Assembly: GCF_014650695.1 (NCBI RefSeq)
Contig: NZ_BMVL01000001.1
Span: 611,075-675,074, forward strand
DNA length: 64,000 nt
Source of the DNA: Streptomyces avidinii
Lineage (GTDB): Bacteria > Actinomycetota > Actinomycetes > Streptomycetales > Streptomycetaceae
Direction of reading: 5' to 3'
Each line of letters begins with the position of its first letter. The first letter of the stretch is position 1. The notes below the pieces were generated by a model. The model did not search any database, had not been told where the DNA came from, and saw nothing but the letters and a program-made list of their open reading frames with translations. The position numbers were made by a program, and so were the translations under genes. Below are positions 8,767 through 18,304 of this stretch, in pieces.

Positions 8767-9308
8767 CTCAGCCTTGCCCTTCAAGGTAGGTAAGTGAGAG
8801 GAGATCTGGTTGTCCCTGGGCGCAGTGGGTCGCTAACCCGTTGGTACGCCAGGGTTGTCAGTACGTTCACGTCGAGGTGAATCGAAGCCGCGCTGTGTTA
8901 ACGGCGCCGTCTTGTCGTGTGACCGGAATTGAACGCCTGTGGGAGGCCTCACAGGTATCGTCGACTTCGACAAACTGTTGACGTTCAGGCGTGCTCGATC
9001 TGGAGGTTTCTCCAGTGGTGCGGACTCCGCGACAGGAGTATGCGCGCAGCGCCGTGGAGTCCGGCCTTTCCGCCCCGCGACCGCGAAGCGCACCTGCCGT
9101 GACGTGCGGGTACGGCGTTCGCGACGGCCCCGACGGGCAAACGAGAAGGCGCTGTTCCGGCCGTCCGACTGGTGGACAGACCGGGCTTGGAGGGATCGCC
9201 TCCGGCCTTCACGCGACGTTCACGCGTCCCGAAATCGGCCCTGCGAGGCCGGATCGTTACGTCGAGGAGGGCCGTTTCGGACGGATCGGGGCCACCGAAC
9301 GGACACGA
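8767..9308. other. long intergenic region without a supported gene
   Basis: About 540 bases between the permease and the TerB-like gene, both on the minus strand. It must hold the permease promoter and leader. I see an inverted repeat CGACAA-N4-TTGACG at 8968-8983 and a small hairpin CCTGTG...CACAGG just beside it, but no open frame with Streptomyces codon bias, no RNA gene and no recognisable riboswitch. Short open frames on both strands here lack ribosome-binding sites and were not called. Confidence 0.6.
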
Positions 9309-9343
9309 AGAGGCCCTGCGCCGCATCCTCGCGCAGGGCCTCT
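9309..9343 (-). terminator. terminator of the TerB-like gene
   Basis: A 13-base arm AGAGGCCCTGCGC (9309-9321) pairs exactly with 9331-9343 across a 9-base loop, starting 27 bases after the stop codon of the minus-strand gene at 9371. Confidence 0.8.
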
Positions 9344-9370
9344 CGCCTCTCCACGTCCTGTCCCCGCTCG

Positions 9371-10066
9371 CTACGGCGCGCGTACCGCCGACAGCAGCCG
9401 GGACACCTCGTCCGTGTCGATCCGCAGGGCCGAGCCGACCGTGGCGAGCACCTCGCGCTCCGCCGGGGTGTACGGGCCGTCCGCGAGCGCGATACGGGCC
9501 CCCTGGAGCAGGATCGATTCGCGGCCCGGGCCGGCCAGGTGCGGAGCCAGCGGCTCCAGGGCCTCGTGCAGCTCTATCGACAGCGCCGCCCCGCAGCACT
9601 CCGGGACGTCGTACAGCCCGAGCCGGCCCTCGTCCGTGGACAGCGCCTCCACGAGGGACTCCAGCTGCTCCTCGGTGCAGTCCTGGAAGCCCGCGGCCCG
9701 TACGGCGCCCACCGCGGCCTCCAGCGCGCTGCGAGAGGCCGTGCCGCCCGCGGTGAGCACGGCCAGCGCCACGGTGTGCACCGCGTCCCGCAGCAGGGCG
9801 GTGAAACGGGTCGTGGTGAGGTGGTCCAGGACGTCGGTGTCGAAGCGGGCCCGGCAGCCCTGGCACTCGATGACGGGCCCGTCCTGCCCGCGGGGCAGCA
9901 GCGGCACCCCCAAGACGGTGAACCGGCGTCGTCCGGTACGCCGGCGGTAGTTGCGGTCGCCACCGCAGGCGGGGCAGAAGAACTCCCCGTCGCCCACGGT
10001 GCTCCAGGTGGTACGGGTGCCCCAGACCGTCAGCTTCCGGCCGTCCCCACCCCGAACTGGCAGCAC
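9371..10066 (-). CDS. TerB-like protein with N-terminal zinc ribbon
   Basis: Protein of 231 aa with two modules. The N-terminus (about 28-75) holds a zinc ribbon with C31-C34 and C68-C71. The rest (about 80-231) is an all-helical domain ending TPAEREVLATVGSALRIDTDEVSRLL, typical of TerB-like (tellurite-resistance-associated, metal-binding) domains, including the DG-x-YTPAE segment. The GTG start at 10066 has GGAGG six bases upstream. No other ter genes are nearby, so it is the stand-alone type of unknown function. A role in tellurite resistance should not be assumed. Confidence 0.75.
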   Translation of the reverse strand: MLPVRGGDGRKLTVWGTRTTWSTVGDGEFFCPACGGDRNYRRRTGRRRFTVLGVPLLPRGQDGPVIECQGCRARFDTDVLDHLTTTRFTALLRDAVHTVALAVLTAGGTASRSALEAAVGAVRAAGFQDCTEEQLESLVEALSTDEGRLGLYDVPECCGAALSIELHEALEPLAPHLAGPGRESILLQGARIALADGPYTPAEREVLATVGSALRIDTDEVSRLLSAVRAP

Positions 10067-10237
10067 GTCGCACCTCCGTAACCTTCCGGCAACATCGCCG
10101 GGTGGGCGTGATGTTAGCCACATCGATGAGGATGCGTCAGTCGTGTGACAAGACAACATGTGCCGGGCGGCGGACTTGGCCGGTCTGCGCCCCCGGCCTC
10201 CCCGCTTCCCCGCCCCGCTCGCCCTAGGGTTCGCGTC

Positions 10238-10996
10238 ATGAACGAGAAGTCCTGTCTGGTCACGGGCGCGGCGAGCGGGATCGGCCGGGCCACCGCCCTG
10301 CTCCTGGCCCGCTCCGGGGCCCGGGTGACCGCGGCCGACATCAATGGCCCGGGGGTGGAGGCCCTGCGCGGAGAACTGGCCGCCGAGGGGTACGAGATCA
10401 CCGCGGTCGCCGGTGACGTCGCCGATCCGGAGGCCAATCACGCGATGGTGGCGGCCGCGACCCGGGCGTACGGGCGCCTGGACGTCGCCGTGGCCAACGC
10501 CGGGGTGCTGCCGCTGTCCGACGTACGGGAGACCAGCCCCGAGGACTGGGACCACGTCATGGCGGTGGACGGCCGCGGCATGTTCCTGACCTGCAAGTAC
10601 GCCATCGAGGCGATGACCGCGCAGCCGCGGCCCGGCGGGGCTCTGGTCTGCGTGTCCTCGATCTCGGGAGTGGCAGGGCAGGCCCGCCAGGCCGCGTACG
10701 GGCCCGCGAAGTTCGTCGCGTCGGGGCTGACCAAGCACCTCGCGGTGGAGTGGGCCGCGCGCGGGATCCGGGTCAACGCGGTGGCGCCCGGAACCATCCG
10801 TACGGAGCGGGTGATCGCGCTGAAGGACGAGCCGGGCGGGCCGGAGTACCTGGCCGAGATCACGGGCGCGCACCCGATGGGCCGGCTCGGCGAGCCCGAG
10901 GAGGTGGCCCGGGTCATCGCCTTCCTGGCCTCCGACGCGGCCTCGTTCGTGACGGGCGCGATCGTGCCGGTGGACGGCGGCTATCTGGCCCGCTGA
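10238..10996 (+). CDS. SDR family NAD(P)-dependent oxidoreductase
   Basis: Classical short-chain dehydrogenase/reductase of 252 aa. It shows the cofactor motif TGAASGIG near the N-terminus, Asp at the end of beta-2 (AADING, favouring NAD), NAG in the VANAG segment, catalytic Ser in VSSISG, and YGPAK (YxxxK). The tail ends with the usual FVTGAIVPVDGGY. Substrate is unknown. The ATG at 10238 is poorly marked by a ribosome-binding site. It converges on leuA with a shared hairpin between them. Confidence 0.92.
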   Translation: MNEKSCLVTGAASGIGRATALLLARSGARVTAADINGPGVEALRGELAAEGYEITAVAGDVADPEANHAMVAAATRAYGRLDVAVANAGVLPLSDVRETSPEDWDHVMAVDGRGMFLTCKYAIEAMTAQPRPGGALVCVSSISGVAGQARQAAYGPAKFVASGLTKHLAVEWAARGIRVNAVAPGTIRTERVIALKDEPGGPEYLAEITGAHPMGRLGEPEEVARVIAFLASDAASFVTGAIVPVDGGYLAR

Positions 10997-11003
10997 ACGG
11001 CGG

Positions 11004-11038
11004 AGCCCCGCCCCCTCCGGCGAGGAAGGGGCGGGGCT
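11004..11038. terminator. shared terminator between the SDR gene and leuA
   Basis: AGCCCCGCCCC (11004-11014) pairs with GGGGCGGGGCT (11028-11038). The hairpin lies between two convergent stop codons (10996 and 11053) and can end transcription from both sides. Confidence 0.8.
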
Positions 11039-11052
11039 TCACGAAGGAAGGG

Positions 11053-13131
<2,079 letters not shown>

Positions 13132-13182
13132 TCATGGTCGCAGCTAGTGACAGCGTCATGACCCACTGCCACATTGCCGGGC

Positions 13183-14259
13183 ATGGATGCCTCCCACGCT
13201 CACCGCCATCACCCCGTCTTCTGCACGGTCGTACCGCCGCACCTCCTCGACAAGGCCGCCCGGTCCGCCGACGCCCGCCGCGCCGACCTCGCCCAGCGCA
13301 CCCTCGAACGCGACTCCCTCCTGCGCACCAGGCGCCGGGTCACGGCCGTGCGCGGGATCGTCCCCACCCTCGCCGCGCCGGCATCCGACGAACCGGACCG
13401 GACGATCTACGACGCCCAGCACCGCACCCGGCTGCCCGGCAGGAAGGTCCGCGGCGAGGGCGACCCGCTGAGCAAGGACGCCACCGTCAACCGCGCCTAC
13501 GCGGGGCTCGGAGCCACGTACGACCTGTTCCTGAAGGGCTTCGGGCGGCGCTCGATCGACGACTCCGGGCTCGCGCTGGACGCGACCGTCCACTACGGCG
13601 AGGAGTACAACAACGCCTTCTGGGACGGTCAGCAGATGGTCTTCGGCGACGGGGACGGGGACCTCTTCCTCGACTTCACCGTGTCGGTGGACGTCATCGG
13701 GCACGAGCTGACCCACGGGGTCACCCAGTACACGGCGAACCTGACCTACCACGGGCAGTCCGGCGCCCTGAACGAGTCGATGTCGGACGTCTTCGGCTCG
13801 CTGATCAAGCAGTACTCGCTGGAGCAGACGGCCGAGCAGGCCGACTGGCTGATCGGCGCCGGGCTGCTCGGCCCCAACGTCACCGGGGTCGCACTGCGCT
13901 CCATGAAGGCACCCGGCACCGCGTACGACGACGACGAGCTCGGCAAGGACCCGCAGCCGGCCACGATGGACGACTACGTGAACACCCACAGCGACAACGG
14001 CGGGGTCCACATCAACTCGGGCATCCCCAACCACGCCTTCTACATCGCGGCGACCGAGCTGGGCGGCAAGGCCTGGGAGCGGGCCGGGCAGATCTGGTAC
14101 GACGCCCTGACCGGCGGGGAGCTCGCCGAGAACGCGGACTTCGCCGACTTCGCCCGGCTCTCGACGGCGGCGGCCGTCGCCCGGTACGGAGAGGGCGGCG
14201 CCGAGCACCAGGCGCTCCAGAAAGCGTGGTCCGCGGTGGGCGTCCCGCTCGTGGGGTAG
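13183..14259 (+). CDS. protealysin-like M4 metalloprotease
   Basis: Thermolysin-family zinc protease of 358 aa. Zinc ligands and catalytic Glu are in HELTH (174-178) with the third ligand Glu198 in ALNESMSDVFG; the substrate-stabilising His lies in HINSGIPNHAFY. There is no signal peptide and no long propeptide. Instead the N-terminus has PPHL (18-21), the PPxL motif that marks the short protealysin-type propeptide. ATG 13183 is preferred over TTG 13174. The gene is directly followed by an emfourin-like inhibitor gene 10 bases away, as in other protealysin-like operons. The protein may be intracellular or exported without a classical signal. Confidence 0.92.
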   Translation: MDASHAHRHHPVFCTVVPPHLLDKAARSADARRADLAQRTLERDSLLRTRRRVTAVRGIVPTLAAPASDEPDRTIYDAQHRTRLPGRKVRGEGDPLSKDATVNRAYAGLGATYDLFLKGFGRRSIDDSGLALDATVHYGEEYNNAFWDGQQMVFGDGDGDLFLDFTVSVDVIGHELTHGVTQYTANLTYHGQSGALNESMSDVFGSLIKQYSLEQTAEQADWLIGAGLLGPNVTGVALRSMKAPGTAYDDDELGKDPQPATMDDYVNTHSDNGGVHINSGIPNHAFYIAATELGGKAWERAGQIWYDALTGGELAENADFADFARLSTAAAVARYGEGGAEHQALQKAWSAVGVPLVG

Positions 14260-14268
14260 AGGGCTCCC

Positions 14269-14538
14269 ATGCGGATTCAGGTGATACGGACGGGCGGCTT
14301 CGCGGGCATCGAGCGCCGGGCCGAGGTGGACACCACGGGCCGGCCGGACGAGGTCGAGTGGCAGGCCCTGGCCCGGCTCGCGCTGCGGCCCGGTTCGCCG
14401 GGCCACCCGGCCGACCGGGTACGGGACGGCTTCTCGTACCGGATCACGGTGGACGGGCGGACGGTGGCCTGCGAGGAGCCGAACCTCTCGGAGGCCCAGC
14501 GGACCCTGATCTCAAGGGTCTTGAAGGAGGGCGCCTGA
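14269..14538 (+). CDS. emfourin-like protease inhibitor
   Basis: Small protein of 89 aa beginning MRIQVIRTGGFAGIERR and ending in a helix SEAQRTLISRVLKEG. The size, the RTGGFAG start, the YRITVDG strand, and position 10 bases downstream of a protealysin-like M4 protease match the emfourin family, characterised in Serratia as a slow-binding protealysin inhibitor. It is expected to keep the intracellular protease in check. The ATG is preceded by AGAGGG. Inhibitory activity is inferred from family and position. Confidence 0.82.
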   Translation: MRIQVIRTGGFAGIERRAEVDTTGRPDEVEWQALARLALRPGSPGHPADRVRDGFSYRITVDGRTVACEEPNLSEAQRTLISRVLKEGA

Positions 14539-14594
14539 CGGAGGGCGCCCGGAAAGAAGGTGCCCGGGCGGCGCCGCTTTGTTTGGATGGCCGG

Positions 14595-15413
14595 ATGACC
14601 GACCACATGATCGAATCAACGCTGTCCGAGCTGGAGCGGTACTACGACACGGTGCCGCGGGTGGGCGGGGCCCGCGCCGAGGACTTCGGCGCGCTGACCC
14701 TGTTCGTCCAGGAGGGCGCGGGCTGGCCCTACTACGCCCGGCCCGCGCTCGGCGGCCCCGAGGCGACCCCGGCCGACGTGCAACGGGTCCTGGAGCGCCA
14801 GCGGGAGCTGAAGGCGCCCGAGGCCTTCGAGTGGGTGGCCGAAACCAGCCCCTCACTGCGGACCGCGGTGGAGGCGGCGGGACTCCATGTCCACGCCCAC
14901 CCCCTCATGGTGCTCGACCCCTCGGCCGAAGCCCTTCCCCCGCATCCGGACGTACGTCTGCTCGGGGCGGACGACCCGCTGCTGACCGCCGCGGTGACGG
15001 TCCCGGCCCTGGCCTTCGCGGCCCCGGGCACGGCGGTGGGCGAGGCCGGACCCGCGGAACTGGCGGCGGCGACGGCGCAGCCCTCGGCCGAGGAGGGCCG
15101 GGCCCGGGTGGCCGGCAAGCTGGCGGCGGGCACTTCGGCCATGGCCGCGGCCGTACGGGACGGCGTCGTCCTCTGCTCCGGCATGTACAACCCGGTCGGG
15201 GACGTCGCGGAGGTCGTGGGTGTCGGCACCCTCCCGTCGGCCCGCCGCCAGGGCCTGGCCCTCGGCGTGACGGCCGCGCTCGTCGCGGAGGCCCTGGCGC
15301 GCGGGGCCCGTACGGTCTTCCTCTCGGCCGGCGACGAGGACGTGGCCCGCGTCTACGCCCGCATCGGCTTCCGCCGGGTGGCCACGGCCCTGATCGCCGA
15401 ACCGCAGGGGTGA
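14595..15413 (+). CDS. GNAT family N-acetyltransferase
   Basis: Protein of 272 aa. The C-terminal half (about 140-270) carries the GNAT fold with the acetyl-CoA loop in VGTLPSARRQGLALGVTAA and the ending VFLSAGDEDVARVYARIGFRRV. The N-terminal half (WPYYARPALGG...VLERQRELKAPEAFEWV) resembles the duplicated, degenerate GNAT half found in two-domain members. The substrate is unknown. It is separated from the inhibitor gene by a 56-base gap and shares the strand with the next gene. Confidence 0.85.
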   Translation: MTDHMIESTLSELERYYDTVPRVGGARAEDFGALTLFVQEGAGWPYYARPALGGPEATPADVQRVLERQRELKAPEAFEWVAETSPSLRTAVEAAGLHVHAHPLMVLDPSAEALPPHPDVRLLGADDPLLTAAVTVPALAFAAPGTAVGEAGPAELAAATAQPSAEEGRARVAGKLAAGTSAMAAAVRDGVVLCSGMYNPVGDVAEVVGVGTLPSARRQGLALGVTAALVAEALARGARTVFLSAGDEDVARVYARIGFRRVATALIAEPQG

Positions 15414-15511
15414 CGCGCTCCCTGTTTGCCGGAACGGCAACAGAGTTTGCCCGTACGGACGGGTCGGGCGGAGCATCGGCCGTACCGGCACCCGTACTGG
15501 AAGAGGGACCC

Positions 15512-16183
15512 ATGACCGAACACACGCACACGCACGCGCACTCCCACGACTACCCCGTGGACGGGCCCCCGGCGGGCGAGGAGTTCTGGGACGGCCGCTA
15601 CGGCGAGAGCGACCGGATCTGGAGCGGCGAGGCCAACGCCATGCTGGTGCGCGAGGTGTCCGGCCTCGCCCCGGGGCGGGCCCTGGACCTCGGCTGCGGT
15701 GAGGGCGGCGACGCCGTCTGGCTGGCCCGCCAGGGGTGGACCGTCACCGGGACCGACATCTCCGGGGTCGCCCTCGGCCGGGCGGCCGAGCACGCGGCGG
15801 ACGCCGGGGTCGCGGACCGGATCTCCTTCGCCCGGTACGACCTGACGGAGTCCTTCCCCGAGGGGGAGTTCGACCTCGTCTCGGCGTGCTTCCTGCACAA
15901 CTACGGGGACTTCCCCCGTGATGTAGTCCTGCGCACGGCCGCCGCGGCCGTGGCCCCCGGCGGCACCCTGCTGGTGGTCGGCCATGCGGGCTGGGCACCG
16001 TGGCAGGAGGAGCGGGAGGAGGCGCACTTCCCCACGCCCGAGGAGGTCCTCGCGCAGCTGGAGCCGGTCACGGCGGGCTGGGAGGTGCTGCGGGCCGAGG
16101 AGACCGAGCGGGTCCAGGCGCAGCCCGACGGTACGCCGGGCACCCGTACGGACAACGTGGTGCGGGTGCGCCGGCCCGCGTAG
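15512..16183 (+). CDS. class I SAM-dependent methyltransferase
   Basis: Rossmann-fold methyltransferase of 223 aa. Motif I is LDLGCGEGGDAVWLARQG, motif II the acidic TGTDISG, and a post-I region ARYDLTESFPEGEFDLVSACFLH is clear. The start HTHTHAHSHD (residues 4-13) is a His-rich patch that may bind metal. The EFWDGRYGESDRIWSGEAN segment is typical of thiopurine/TehB-like methyltransferases, so a small-molecule or toxic-oxyanion substrate is possible. ATG 15512 follows GAGGG. A strong hairpin ends the gene. Confidence 0.85.
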   Translation: MTEHTHTHAHSHDYPVDGPPAGEEFWDGRYGESDRIWSGEANAMLVREVSGLAPGRALDLGCGEGGDAVWLARQGWTVTGTDISGVALGRAAEHAADAGVADRISFARYDLTESFPEGEFDLVSACFLHNYGDFPRDVVLRTAAAAVAPGGTLLVVGHAGWAPWQEEREEAHFPTPEEVLAQLEPVTAGWEVLRAEETERVQAQPDGTPGTRTDNVVRVRRPA

Positions 16184-16195
16184 CCGCACCCGGAC

Positions 16196-16258
16196 GAACG
16201 ACGACGCACGGACGCGGTCCCCCGGCGGGGGCCGCGTCCGTGCGTCGTCGTGTCGTTC
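16196..16258. terminator. long hairpin between the methyltransferase gene and era
   Basis: An inverted repeat of about 28 bases per arm (GAACGACGACGCACGGACGC at the left, complementary sequence ending TCGTTC at 16258, with one or two mismatches). It sits between convergent stop codons at 16183 and 16269 and likely terminates both transcripts. Confidence 0.85.
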
Positions 16259-16268
16259 GCTTCGCGCC

Positions 16269-17210
16269 TCAGAAACCGAGCTTGCGCAGCTGCTTGGGGT
16301 CCCGCTGCCAGTCCTTGGCGACCTTCACGTGCAGGTCGAGGAAGACCGGGGTGCCGAGCAGCGCCTCGATGTGCTTGCGCGACTTCATCCCGACCTCCTT
16401 CAGGCGGGAGCCCTTCGGGCCGATGATGATGCCCTTCTGACTCGGCCGCTCGATGTAGACGTTGGCGTGGATGTCGAGCAGCGGGCGGTCCGCCGGACGG
16501 TTCTCGCGGGGGATCATCTCCTCGACGACCACGGCGATGGAGTGCGGGAGCTCGTCCCGTACGCCCTCCAGCGCGGCCTCGCGGATCAGCTCCGCGACCA
16601 TGACCATCTCGGGCTCGTCGGTGAGGTCGCCCTCCGGGTAGAGCGGCGGGCTCTCCGGCAGCAGCGGCGCGATCAGGTCGGCCAGCAGCTGGACCTGGGT
16701 GTCCCCGACGGCCGAGACCGGGACGATCTCGGTCCACTCGAAGCCCAGCTCCTCGGCGAGCTGGTGGACGGCGAGCAGCTGCTCGCCCACCTGCTTGGAC
16801 TCGACCAGGTCGGTCTTGGTGATGATGGCGATCTTGGGGGTCTTCTTGATCCCCGCAAGCTCCTTGGCGATGAACTTGTCGCCGGGGCCGAGCTTCTGGT
16901 CGGCCGGCAGGCAGAAGCCGATCACGTCGACCTCGGCCCAGGTGGTCCGCACGACGTCGTTGAGGCGCTCGCCGAGCAGGGTGCGCGGCTTGTGCAGGCC
17001 GGGCGTGTCGACGAGGACGAGCTGCGCGTCGGGGCGGTGCACGATGCCGCGGACGGTGTGGCGGGTGGTCTGCGGCCGGTTGGAGGTGATCGCGACCTTG
17101 GTGCCCACGAGTGCGTTGGTGAGGGTCGACTTCCCCGCGTTGGGGCGGCCGACGAAGCAGGCGAACCCCGCACGGTGCGGGGCGGTGGACTCGGGGGAAC
17201 GATCGCTCAT
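16269..17210 (-). CDS. era: GTPase Era
   Basis: Ribosome-associated GTPase needed for 16S rRNA and 30S maturation. From ATG 17210 the protein is 313 aa: G1 GRPNAGKST (21-29), switch region with ITSNRPQTTRH, G3 DTPGLHKPR, G4 TKTD, and a C-terminal KH domain with GIIIGPKGSRLKEVG. ATG 17210 is preferred because GGGAGA lies about 10 bases upstream; ATG 17219 is too close to it. The reading frame continues upstream into a secreted-protein gene without any stop codon (see 17211-18092), so an Era fusion protein is formally possible. Confidence 0.95.
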   Translation of the reverse strand: MSDRSPESTAPHRAGFACFVGRPNAGKSTLTNALVGTKVAITSNRPQTTRHTVRGIVHRPDAQLVLVDTPGLHKPRTLLGERLNDVVRTTWAEVDVIGFCLPADQKLGPGDKFIAKELAGIKKTPKIAIITKTDLVESKQVGEQLLAVHQLAEELGFEWTEIVPVSAVGDTQVQLLADLIAPLLPESPPLYPEGDLTDEPEMVMVAELIREAALEGVRDELPHSIAVVVEEMIPRENRPADRPLLDIHANVYIERPSQKGIIIGPKGSRLKEVGMKSRKHIEALLGTPVFLDLHVKVAKDWQRDPKQLRKLGF

Positions 17211-18092
17211 ACGGGCCATTCTCCCCGATGCGGCCCGCAGCGCCGACCAGATCGCCGCGGCGAGGGCCGGCAGGGCCGTGAGCGAGGGGTACTCGGCGAG
17301 GTCCGCACGGCCCTGAGCTGTGGTTCCGTCGGCCCGGGCGTGCACCGTGACCTCGGCCCATTCCGCTCTGGGCGCGCCCTCCCAACGGGCGCCGATGCGT
17401 ACTTCCTGACCCGGCAGCAGCTCGGCGGGCAGCCCGCCGGTCTCGCGGCCGAGGAGCCGGCGGCCGAGGACTCCGGTGGCGGTGAGGGCGACGCGGGGGC
17501 GGAGGGTGACATTGCCGGTGTTGTGGAGCGTGTACGAGATGTCCGCGCCGGAACCGCGACGGTTCACGGTGACCCCCCGGACGGTGAGGGCGGGCGCGGT
17601 GGGGCCGGTCACCCGCAGGTACAGCCGGGCGGCGACGGCCCGCTGTACGCCGATCCCGCCGCCGGTGGGGGCCGCGGCGGGGCGCTCCTCCAAAGCCACG
17701 ACGGCGCCGGGGTGGTCCCCCGGTTCCGCCCGGTCGGGGACGGTGACGGTGAAGCCGACGGCGACCGAGCCCCCGGCCGGTACGGTCACCCGCTCCCGGT
17801 CCAGCTTCGCCCACGCGCCGGCGGCCGACCGCGGCTCGTCGGGCCCGCGCACGGCGAAGCCGCCGTCGCGGGCGGTGTTGTGGGCGTCGGCGGCGTAGAG
17901 GCGGAAGGTGCGGGGCCGGTCGGTGCGGTTGGTGACGGTGACGGCGTCGGTCACGGCCTGGCCGGGCGCGGCGGCGAGGTAGAAGCAGGGCCGCTGCGCG
18001 ACGCTGTTCGCGACGGGCAGGACGGACCACTGACCACTGTCCACGGCGGCGGCCGTCCCGCAGAGCCCGCCGAGCCCGCCGAGCATCACCAA
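17211..18092 (-). CDS. DUF916/WxL-PGBD-like secreted protein, no stop codon before era
   Basis: Extracellular protein of beta-sandwich type: CFYLAAAPGQAVTDAVTVTNRTDRPRTFRLY, VPAGGSVAVGFTVTVP, GDHPGAVVALEE and LYLRVTGPTAPALTV are the pattern of the peptidoglycan-binding/host-binding domains of WxL-associated DUF916 proteins. A C-terminal hydrophobic helix (ALPALAAAIWSAL) would anchor it. Two defects are visible. The frame runs into era with no stop. The signal peptide lacks a normal start: RLR plus a hydrophobic stretch precede TTG 18092 (GGAGG 7 bases upstream), but no ATG or GTG lies between them and the repeat at 18125-18223. Either it was damaged, or a base error shifts the end to a TGA that overlaps the era ATG. 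Confidence 0.6.
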
Positions 18093-18124
18093 CGCCGCCC
18101 CTCCTGCGGCTGCCGCTGCGCGGA

Positions 18125-18240
18125 GCCGTCCCCCACCCGCCCATCCGCCGTTCCCCGGGCTCTGCCCGGACCCGGTCCTCGAACGCCGGACGGCCTGAAT
18201 ATCAGCCCCGCCGGCGTTTGAGGCGCGGGGTCTGGGGAGC
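18125..18240. repeat. REP-like intergenic repeat, copy A
   Basis: Contains the palindrome 18177-18223 (CCTCGAACGCCGG...CCGGCGTTTGAGG around a TGAATATCA centre) flanked by CCCGGGCTCTGCCCGGACCC. Related sequences occur at 22185-22298, 36811-36854 and 62056-62120. It lies between the two WxL-system genes and overlaps the expected signal-peptide start of the downstream one. It is non-coding. Confidence 0.7.
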
Positions 18241-18304
18241 ACCAGGAAACGGAGAAGGGGCGGGGCGGGGACAGCTCCGCGCAGCAGCGGTCGCAGACGG
18301 CCCG

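Noticed and set aside
8833..9093. An 86-codon minus-strand frame in the permease upstream region
   Set aside because: No ribosome-binding site, atypical composition and no recognisable protein features.
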